Both the position numbers and the translations under genes were made by a program. From the NCBI GenBank assembly GCA_001304425.1, contig LJTS01000083.1, forward strand, positions 1 to 9,719: DNA of 9,719 bases, read 5' to 3'. Below the pieces are notes generated by a model. That model saw only the letters and a program-made list of their open reading frames with translations, had not been told where the DNA came from and did no database searches. Below are positions 1 to 4,981 of this stretch, in pieces; the first letter of the stretch is position 1, and each line of letters starts with the position of its first letter. Source of the DNA: Betaproteobacteria bacterium SG8_40 (lineage in GTDB: Bacteria > Pseudomonadota > Gammaproteobacteria > Burkholderiales > Eutrophovitaceae).

Positions 1-50
1 TCGATCTTGGTCTTGATCAGCTCGCTGATCTCGGATGGGTTCAACTGCAT
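1..50 (-). CDS. atpA: ATP synthase F1 subunit alpha, N-terminal fragment
   Basis: Only the first 16 codons are inside the window; the gene runs off the left edge. The visible start reads MQLNPSEISELIKTKI, which is the typical amino terminus of the bacterial F1 alpha subunit (the segment that contacts the delta subunit at the top of the enzyme). The ATG at 48-50 is preceded by AGGAG with a 9-base spacer; this ribosome-binding site overlaps the TAG stop of atpH, so translation of the two is probably coupled. Position directly after atpH is the standard atpIBEFHAGDC order. The identity rests on this short peptide plus context. Confidence 0.93.
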   Translation of the reverse strand, partial: MQLNPSEISELIKTKI

Positions 51-62
51 GGATCAATGCTC

Positions 63-599
63 CTATTTCGTAAGGGCGGCGGCCATTTCCTGTAGTCGGC
101 CACGCACCGAGGCATCCCAAACCTTGTCGCCTACCTGTACCTTGATTCCGCCAATCAGATCAGAATCCACACCGACAGTCGGGCTGATTTTCTTGTTGTA
201 ACGCTTCGCCAAAATGTTGACGATTTGCTCAAGTTGCTGGTCTTGCAGGGGGTAGGCCGAGGCAATATTTGCCTCGATCACACCCTCGTCTTCCGACTTG
301 AGCTGTTCAAACAGGCTGCGTATTTCCGCGAGGACAGGCAAGCGGCCGTTGCGAACGAGCAGCTGTACGAGGTTGCGCACCTGCCCGTCGATGCGCTCGC
401 CGCACACTGACAGTATCAGCCTCTCGACATCGCTACCGGTAACTTTCGGCCCGGCGATCGCTTCCTGAAACCTTTCGTTCTGATAGACACTGGCGAGCAG
501 CGCCAGCATCCCCGACCATTTGTCGAGTTCGCCGCGTTGCTTGGCAAATCCGAAAGCAGCTTCGGCATACGGCCTCGCGATGGTTGCAAGTTCGGCCAT
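63..599 (-). CDS. atpH: ATP synthase F1 subunit delta
   Basis: Encodes 178 residues, the usual length for the delta subunit, which forms part of the peripheral stalk and links the b dimer to the top of the alpha3beta3 head on the cytoplasmic side. The start MAELATIARPYAEAAF carries the conserved ARPYA(E/K)A motif of the family. The C-terminal part contains the typical GVDSDLIGGIKVQVGDKVWDAS segment (family pattern: D..LIGG..v..gd.v.D.S), followed by a helix to the end. The reading frame stays open far upstream through atpF (to 1046), but that extension is an out-of-frame shadow of atpF; the ATG at 599 is chosen from homology and lies 8 bp after the atpF stop. Only a weak GAAG ribosome-binding sequence precedes it, so coupling to atpF is likely. 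Confidence 0.97.
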   Translation of the reverse strand: MAELATIARPYAEAAFGFAKQRGELDKWSGMLALLASVYQNERFQEAIAGPKVTGSDVERLILSVCGERIDGQVRNLVQLLVRNGRLPVLAEIRSLFEQLKSEDEGVIEANIASAYPLQDQQLEQIVNILAKRYNKKISPTVGVDSDLIGGIKVQVGDKVWDASVRGRLQEMAAALTK

Positions 600-607
600 C
601 TGCGCTT

Positions 608-1081
608 CTACCGGAGCTCGGCTTCCAGGCCCTGCAACAGCTGAGCATGTGCCTGTGCGTCGATTTCGCGTTTGAGAATCTTTTCCGCGCCGGTCACGGC
701 GAGCACTGAAACCTGCGCCCGCAACTGTTCCCGGGCGCGATTGACTTCCTGCTCGATTTCCGCCTTGGCCGCAGTAACAATGCGCTCGCCCTCGGCTCTG
801 GCATTCACCTTGGCTTCTTCGACCAGCTCGCCGGAACGCTTCTCGGCCTGCGCCAGGATCTCGCTCGCCTGTTCGCGTGCCTTCTGCAATTCTTCCTTGA
901 CACGCTGGGCGGCCTGTTCGAGTTCCTGCCTGCCTTTCTCGGAAGCCGCCAGACCGTCTGCGATCTGCTTTTCGCGGTCCTTCATCGCCTTTTGCAGCGG
1001 CGGCCAGATGTACTTCATCGTCAGCCAGATGAAGACAGCAAACCACAGCGCCTGGCCAAATAGTGTTGCGTTGATATTCAC
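608..1081 (-). CDS. atpF: ATP synthase F0 subunit b
   Basis: Encodes 157 residues, normal for a proteobacterial b subunit. One membrane helix lies at about residues 6-27 (MNINATLFGQALWFAVFIWL onward), followed by the conserved WPP turn near residues 26-28 and then a long, charged, alanine- and glutamate-rich coiled coil (about 35-125) that dimerises to form the peripheral stalk. The C-terminal end (AGAEKILKREID-like segment) is the part that meets delta. The start codon is GTG at 1079-1081, with the strong site GGGAGG at 1087-1092 and a 5-base spacer, so the non-ATG start is well supported. It sits 34 bp after atpE and 8 bp before atpH. Confidence 0.97.
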   Translation of the reverse strand: MNINATLFGQALWFAVFIWLTMKYIWPPLQKAMKDREKQIADGLAASEKGRQELEQAAQRVKEELQKAREQASEILAQAEKRSGELVEEAKVNARAEGERIVTAAKAEIEQEVNRAREQLRAQVSVLAVTGAEKILKREIDAQAHAQLLQGLEAELR

Positions 1082-1115
1082 GCTAACCTCCCGCGCTTAA
1101 GAAAGGAGTTCTTCT

Positions 1116-1379
1116 TCAACCGCCGATGATCCCGATGAAAGGGTTCGCAAACAGCAGATAGAGCGCGATACCAACACCGATCATGGTCACGGCATCCAGC
1201 AGACCCGCAACGATGAACATCTTGACCTGCAGCGTCGGGATCATTTCAGGCTGGCGCGCGGCACCTTCGAGGAAGCGGCCACCGAGAATACCGAAACCGA
1301 TAGCGGTTCCCAGTGCACCCATGCCAATCAACAGTGCGACCGCAATTGCCGTCATGCCCAATACGGATGCGAGTTCCAT
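1116..1379 (-). CDS. atpE: ATP synthase F0 subunit c (proteolipid)
   Basis: Encodes 87 residues forming the two-helix hairpin that assembles into the rotating c ring of F0. Helix 1 carries the glycine-rich packing motif (GMGALGTAIGFGILGG, residues 19-34), the polar loop has the signature ARQPE (41-45), and helix 2 has the ion-carrying carboxylate Asp62 in LLDAVTMIG. An Asp followed by Ala, without the Gln/Glu/Ser set of sodium-binding rings, indicates proton coupling. Thr65 in place of the E. coli proline and the FANPF tail resemble the Pseudomonas type. A clear AGGAG site with a 6-base spacer precedes the ATG. It lies between atpB and atpF, as expected. Confidence 0.98.
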   Translation of the reverse strand: MELASVLGMTAIAVALLIGMGALGTAIGFGILGGRFLEGAARQPEMIPTLQVKMFIVAGLLDAVTMIGVGIALYLLFANPFIGIIGG

Positions 1380-1385
1380 CTTTTT

Positions 1386-1390
1386 CTCCT
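1386..1390 (-). promoter_or_regulatory. Strong ribosome-binding site of atpE with U-rich upstream spacer
   Basis: AGGAG on the minus strand, 6 bases before the atpE ATG. The whole 43-bp atpB-atpE spacer (1380-1422) is AT-rich, beginning with a run of six T in the RNA-like strand (1417-1422). In E. coli a U-rich element upstream of the atpE site raises translation to supply the many c subunits needed per enzyme; a similar role here is inference from position and composition only. Confidence 0.6.
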
Positions 1391-1422
1391 AAGTACAGTG
1401 TGTGATCGTTAACGTGAAAAAA

Positions 1423-2211
1423 TCAGTGGTGTTCGGCAGCCATGCTCATGTAGACGACGGTCAACATCATGAACACGAAAGCCTGCAGGGTAATAATCAG
1501 AATGTGGAACAGGGCCCAGCCAAGGCTGAGCGTGGCGGCGAACGGTGCCCAGAGAAAACTGGCACCGGCCCAGACGGCGAGCAGGATGAAGACCATCTCG
1601 CCGGCGTACATGTTTCCGAAAAGACGCAGCGCAAGCGAGACCGGTTTGGCGATGTCTTCGATGATCCGGAACAGAAGGTTGACGGGGAAGAGATACTTGC
1701 CAAACGGCACCGTCAGTGCCTCCTTCAAAAACCCGCCGGCACCTTTGAACTTGAAGTTGAATCCGATCATGATGGCGAACACGGTCAGCGACATCGCGAA
1801 CGTCAGGTTCGGGTCGGTGGTGGGCACGATCTTCAGATAAGGCACGCCGGCGGCGTGGGCGGTCATCGGCACGAAGTCGACCGGGATCAGATCCATGGCA
1901 TTCATCACGAATACCCAGATAAATATGGTGATGGCCAGCGGGGTGACAAGGTTGCTCTTGGCGTGAAAGGTGTCGCGGACCTGCGTATCCACCATCGAGA
2001 CGACCATTTCGACAAAATTCTGCCAGCCCGACGGCACACCGCTGCTGGCCTTGCGAGCCAGCATCATCATGAACCCGAAAACGACCAGGCCAAGAAGCCC
2101 GGAGACAATCAGCGTATCGAGATGAAGGGTCCAGAACCCTTCGCCAACCGTCAGATTGGTGAGGTGGTGGACAATGTATTCAGTCGAAGTCGGCGCGCCC
2201 GAATCGGCCAT
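1423..2211 (-). CDS. atpB: ATP synthase F0 subunit a
   Basis: Encodes 262 residues of the multi-span membrane subunit that forms the proton half-channels against the c ring. Key residues are visible: Arg196 in SLALRLFGNMYAGE (the essential arginine, Arg210 of E. coli), Glu205 (E. coli Glu219) and Gln243 in ITLQAFVF (E. coli Gln252). Five to six hydrophobic spans can be seen, for example about 33-51, 92-109, 135-152, 201-221 and 229-256. The open frame extends to 2244, but that would overlap atpI by 20 bases and give an unusual amino end; the ATG at 2209-2211 (MADSGAPTSTEY) has an AAGAG sequence about 10 bases upstream and leaves a 13-bp gap after atpI, so it is preferred. Confidence 0.97.
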   Translation of the reverse strand: MADSGAPTSTEYIVHHLTNLTVGEGFWTLHLDTLIVSGLLGLVVFGFMMMLARKASSGVPSGWQNFVEMVVSMVDTQVRDTFHAKSNLVTPLAITIFIWVFVMNAMDLIPVDFVPMTAHAAGVPYLKIVPTTDPNLTFAMSLTVFAIMIGFNFKFKGAGGFLKEALTVPFGKYLFPVNLLFRIIEDIAKPVSLALRLFGNMYAGEMVFILLAVWAGASFLWAPFAATLSLGWALFHILIITLQAFVFMMLTVVYMSMAAEHH

Positions 2212-2224
2212 GTTCGTTTTTCTC

Positions 2225-2584
2225 TTAAATTCGTTTAAACACAATCAGTGCAAGCCAATATGCCATCAGCGTGGCGATATAGGCGGCAAACAACGGTATT
2301 ACGGAAACATCCCTGATCCAGACAAACGTCACGGCAAACAAGACGAATGTCAGTGTCAGCTTTCCTGCTTCCGCTACGAAGTGGACCCGCAACAACCGAT
2401 CCGCAGGCGCGTTTCGAAACGCGATCAGGCGCCACGCGTAAAACGCTCCCGGCACCACCGCGATCGCGCCACCGATCGCTGCCGACTTCGCGGCCGCAAG
2501 GCCGGAAAACAGCAAGAAACCCAACGTGACCACGCCCAACACCAACACCTGAAGCCCGAGCACCGCGAGCAGTCCGCGGATCAT
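2225..2584 (-). CDS. atpI: ATP synthase accessory protein I
   Basis: Encodes 119 residues with about four hydrophobic spans (roughly 8-27, 33-52, 75-90 and 93-114), matching the small membrane protein AtpI of the ATP synthase I family. AtpI is thought to help assemble the c ring and is not part of the finished enzyme. Sequence conservation in this family is low, but the VPGAFYAWRL segment (44-53), the internal KLTLTFVLF segment and the place immediately before atpB fit well. No better start exists upstream in the frame. The ATG lacks a good ribosome-binding site (only GGAT nearby); the strong AAGGAG is about 29 bases upstream, inside a possible leader ORF whose TGA overlaps this ATG. Confidence 0.93.
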   Translation of the reverse strand: MIRGLLAVLGLQVLVLGVVTLGFLLFSGLAAAKSAAIGGAIAVVPGAFYAWRLIAFRNAPADRLLRVHFVAEAGKLTLTFVLFAVTFVWIRDVSVIPLFAAYIATLMAYWLALIVFKRI

Positions 2585-2634
2585 GAATCGCGATCCGGTG
2601 AAATGGCGCCCTTCTCCTTGTGCGGCCGCAGCAT
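2581..2634 (-). CDS. Possible 17-codon leader ORF upstream of atpI
   Basis: An ATG-started reading frame on the minus strand encodes MLRPHKEKGAISPDRDS and stops with a TGA that overlaps the atpI ATG (ATGA arrangement). It begins only about 12 bases after the predicted transcription start of the atp promoter and has no ribosome-binding site of its own, so it would be read almost leaderless. I do not recognise the peptide. It may be chance: short open frames are common in GC-rich leaders. The reasons to record it are the exact coupling to atpI and the lack of a good atpI ribosome-binding site at normal spacing. Confidence 0.2.
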   Translation of the reverse strand: MLRPHKEKGAISPDRDS

Positions 2635-2652
2635 AGCCACAAAAAGGCCGAG

Positions 2653-2681
2653 ATTTTATTGGCTTATCGCAATACTGTCAA
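2653..2681 (-). promoter_or_regulatory. Sigma-70 promoter of the atp operon
   Basis: On the minus strand, TTGACA (2676-2681) is followed after exactly 17 bases by TAAAAT (2653-2658). This is a consensus -35 box and a five-of-six -10 box at optimal spacing, in the 127-bp gap between parB and atpI. Transcription would start near 2646, giving a leader of about 60 bases before atpI. No operator-like palindrome was seen overlapping it, so strong constitutive expression is the simplest reading. Confidence 0.85.
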
Positions 2682-2711
2682 CGCATCCGGACATGCCCGC
2701 CAGACCGGTCC

Positions 2712-3563
2712 TCAGGCCCTCAAACGGCCGAGAATCGTGTCCAGCTGGTCGAGGTCCGAGTAGTCAATCGACAGCGTTCCGCTGCCGCTTTTGCGATGCC
2801 GTATGGAGACCGTTGCACCTAGCGTCTCCGACATCGATTCTTCCAGCGCAGCAATGTCGCGGTCCTTTCGCGGTCCTTTCGAAGGACGCTTGGGGGCCGG
2901 CACGCGTTGCGATACCAGTTGCTCGGTTTCGCGCACTGAAAGGCCGAGCGCAGCGATACGCTGCGCAAGTTCGATCTGCCGGGCCGCCGGTGCCGCCAGC
3001 AGAGCACGCGCATGGCCCATATCGATACGGCTATCCATCAGCATTGCCTGGACCTGCTGCGGCAGCGACAACAGACGCAGCAAATTGCTCACGGCACTGC
3101 GTGAACGGCCAACTGCCTTTCCCACCATCTCATGGGTCATTTCGAACTCGTCGATCAGCCGCTGGATACCGACGGCTTCTTCCAGAGGGTTGAGGTTCTC
3201 CCGTTGGATGTTTTCGATCAGCGCAATGGCCAGGGCTGCGTTGTCGTCGACCTCGCGCAGTACCACCGGCACTTCCTTGAGGCCTGCCAGTTGCGCTGCG
3301 CGCCAGCGCCGTTCGCCGGCGATGATTTCGTAACCGTCATCGACCGAGCGCACCAGAATGGGCTGCAATATGCCCTGCGTCTTGATCGATTCGGCGAGTT
3401 CTGCAATCGACGCGTCATCCATGCGGCTGCGCGGCTGGTACCGACCGGGGCGCAGTTGCGCAGTTGTCAGCGTTCGGAGTTCACCGCCAGGCGATTGCGT
3501 TTGCGTATCGTCGGCGGCAAGCAGCGCATCCAGCCCGCGCCCCAGTCCTTTTAGTTTTGCCAT
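2712..3563 (-). CDS. parB: Chromosome-partitioning protein ParB
   Basis: Encodes 283 residues. ParB is a CTP-dependent DNA clamp that loads at parS and works with ParA to segregate the origin region. Visible parts: the N-terminal ParA-contact motif KGLGRGLDALL (5-15); the ParB/Srx CTP-binding domain with GERRWRAA (83-90) and ENIQREN (117-123); the helix-turn-helix that reads parS (about 143-166, GKAVGRSRSAVSNLLRLL); a charged, variable linker (about 220-240); and the C-terminal dimerisation domain ending ...LDTILGRLRA. A TTG at 3578 in frame would overlap parA, but the ATG at 3561-3563 (MAKLKGLGRG) has GAGG with a 9-base spacer and matches family starts. It follows parA by 11 bp. Matching parS sites lie at 6966-7039. 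Confidence 0.97.
   Translation of the reverse strand: MAKLKGLGRGLDALLAADDTQTQSPGGELRTLTTAQLRPGRYQPRSRMDDASIAELAESIKTQGILQPILVRSVDDGYEIIAGERRWRAAQLAGLKEVPVVLREVDDNAALAIALIENIQRENLNPLEEAVGIQRLIDEFEMTHEMVGKAVGRSRSAVSNLLRLLSLPQQVQAMLMDSRIDMGHARALLAAPAARQIELAQRIAALGLSVRETEQLVSQRVPAPKRPSKGPRKDRDIAALEESMSETLGATVSIRHRKSGSGTLSIDYSDLDQLDTILGRLRA
2859..2880 (+). repeat. Tandem 11-bp duplication in the parB linker
   Basis: The 11-base unit GCGGTCCTTTC occurs twice in direct succession (2859-2869, 2870-2880). It is immediately followed by an overlapping inverted repeat, GTCCTT-TCG-AAGGAC (2873-2887). The repeat codes for residues 228-235 of ParB (SKGPRKDR), the variable linker before the dimerisation domain. 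Because 11 is not a multiple of three, gain or loss of one unit would shift the frame. Confidence 0.8.
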
Positions 3564-3569
3564 TGGCCG

Positions 3570-3576
3570 TTTCCTC
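3570..3576 (-). promoter_or_regulatory. Ribosome-binding site that fixes the parB start
   Basis: GAGGAAA on the minus strand, with GAGG 9 bases before the ATG at 3563. It overlaps the TGA stop of parA (3575-3577), implying coupled translation. This decides between the ATG and the in-frame TTG at 3578, which would place the start on top of this site. Confidence 0.7.
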
Positions 3577-4348
3577 AATGAGTCGGAGACCGTTGCTGCA
3601 GGATCTCGTCCGCGAGCGACAGGTAAGCCAACGCGCCCTTCGACTGCTTGTCGAAGTGAATTGCCGGAATACCGTGGCTCGGCGCCTCGGCCAGCCTGAC
3701 ATTGCGCGGAATGATGGTGCGATACACCTTGGCGCCGAAATGTTTCTGCAACTGGTCGGAAACCTGTTGCGAAAGTGTGTTTCGCGGGTCGTACATGGTG
3801 CGCAGCAATCCCTCGATCTCGAGCGAGGGATTGAGATGGCTGCGTACCTTCTTGATGGTCTGCACCAGATCGCTGAGGCCTTCGAGCGCGTAATACTCAC
3901 ACTGCATCGGGATCATCACCGCGTGCGCCGCAGTGAGTCCGTTGACCGTCAGCAGGTTGAGCGCCGGCGGGCAGTCGATCAGGATGTAGTCATACTCGGA
4001 GTCCACCGCGGCCAGTGCGTCTTTCAGCCTGGTTTCACGCCGCTCGAGACCGACCAGCTCAACTTCGGCGCCGGCGAGTTCCTGATTGGCCGGCACCAGA
4101 TCGAAACCGCCATTCTCGCAGTGGATCCGCGCACTGTGAATGTCGCATTCACCCAGGACTACCTCGTAAACGGTGGCTCGCGATTCCCGCTTGTCAATCC
4201 CGCTCCCCATCGTTGCATTGCCCTGCGGATCGAGATCGACCAGCAGCACGCGCTTTCCGGCGCTCGACAATCCGGCAGCAAGATTGATAGAGGTCGTGGT
4301 CTTGCCCACGCCGCCTTTCTGGTTGGCGACCGCCAGGATACGGGACAC
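3575..4348 (-). CDS. parA: Chromosome-partitioning ATPase ParA (Soj type)
   Basis: Encodes 257 residues of a deviant Walker-type ATPase that binds nucleoid DNA as an ATP dimer and is released by ParB, moving parS-bound origins apart. Visible: Walker A KGGVGKTT (11-18) with the signature Lys11 and catalytic Lys16; Walker A' region VDLDPQGNATMGSG (37-50); Walker B ILIDCPP (122-128); the conserved QCEYYALEGLSDL (149-161) and EGLLRTMYDPR (179-189); and PRNVRLAEAPS (214-224). There is no extra N-terminal DNA-binding domain, so this is the chromosomal rather than the long plasmid type. The start is GTG (4346-4348), 3 bp after the rsmG stop, with AGG 7 bases upstream; the resulting amino end matches relatives exactly. 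Confidence 0.97.
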   Translation of the reverse strand: MSRILAVANQKGGVGKTTTSINLAAGLSSAGKRVLLVDLDPQGNATMGSGIDKRESRATVYEVVLGECDIHSARIHCENGGFDLVPANQELAGAEVELVGLERRETRLKDALAAVDSEYDYILIDCPPALNLLTVNGLTAAHAVMIPMQCEYYALEGLSDLVQTIKKVRSHLNPSLEIEGLLRTMYDPRNTLSQQVSDQLQKHFGAKVYRTIIPRNVRLAEAPSHGIPAIHFDKQSKGALAYLSLADEILQQRSPTH

Positions 4349-4351
4349 CGG

Positions 4352-4981
4352 CTAGCCTATCCGTGCAGCTGGCGGGTTGAGAAACACGGCGTGTCTTTGT
4401 GCGTCGATCATCGGCACTTCCAGTTGCACTGTTTGTCGGACGGCGCCCGGCGGCAATTCATCCAGTTCTCCACGGGGCATTGCGCCCTTCATCGCCAGCA
4501 AGGTCCCGCCTTCACGGCACAAATGCCCGGCCAGGGTCAGGAAGGACTTGAGGTCCGAAAAGGCCCGGGAGACAACCACGTCAAAGGCAGCTTCCGGCCG
4601 GTAGGATTCCGAACGGGCGGTTTCGACCGCGACGTTTGCCAGACCCAGCTCGGCCACCGCCTGGCGCAGAAACGCTGTCTTCTTGTGACTGCTATCCAGA
4701 AGTACGATCTCGCGATTCGGTTCGGCGATCGCAACCGGCAGCCCCGGGAATCCGCCGCCAGAACCCACATCAATTAACCGTCCGTCCGGTAAAATGCTTA
4801 CTATACTTAGGGAATCCAGTAAGTGATGACTTACCCACCTTGATTCCGCCAGCGACGTGAGGTTATGGACACGGTTCCATTTCGCCAGCAACTGTAACAG
4901 CAAGCCCAGTTGCTCGAGCGCCTGCGGCGACAACTGCAAGCCCATGGCCGCCGCATGTTCCGCAAGGCCCCACTGTCTCAA
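4352..4981 (-). CDS. rsmG: 16S rRNA (guanine527-N7)-methyltransferase RsmG (GidB)
   Basis: Encodes 209 residues, close to the E. coli length (207). RsmG methylates N7 of G527 in the 530 loop of 16S rRNA using S-adenosylmethionine; its loss gives low-level streptomycin resistance in several bacteria. Visible: KWNRVHNLTS (34-43) with the following HHLLDSL, the SAM-binding motif DVGSGGGFPG (71-80), LLDSSHKKTAFLRQ (94-107), VVSRAFSDL (136-144) and the MKG segment (164-166). The start is TTG at 4979-4981, preceded at 6 bases by the perfect site AAGGAGG; the next ATG (4945) would delete residues that align with the family's N-terminal helix and has no comparable site. The TTG overlaps the mnmG stop. 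parA follows after 3 bp. Confidence 0.96.
   Translation of the reverse strand: MRQWGLAEHAAAMGLQLSPQALEQLGLLLQLLAKWNRVHNLTSLAESRWVSHHLLDSLSIVSILPDGRLIDVGSGGGFPGLPVAIAEPNREIVLLDSSHKKTAFLRQAVAELGLANVAVETARSESYRPEAAFDVVVSRAFSDLKSFLTLAGHLCREGGTLLAMKGAMPRGELDELPPGAVRQTVQLEVPMIDAQRHAVFLNPPAARIG

Noticed and set aside
600..1046. Minus-strand extension of the atpH frame through atpF, as if a larger fused protein
   Set aside because: The extension is basic and repetitive and overlaps the well-conserved atpF in another frame; the atpH start at 599 agrees with the family.
2703..2710. GACCGGTC palindrome after parB as a terminator
   Set aside because: Only 8 bp without a loop or a following T tract; too weak to call.
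1402..3193. Long plus-strand open frames (278 and 345 codons) opposite atpB, atpI and parB
   Set aside because: The translations are rich in His, Asp, Arg and Gln, mirror the codons of membrane genes, and run across several real genes and the atp promoter.
3464..4777. 437-codon plus-strand open frame opposite parB, parA and rsmG
   Set aside because: It is antisense to three clearly conserved genes, rich in Arg, His and Gln with no recognisable domain, and is the expected shadow of GC-rich coding DNA.
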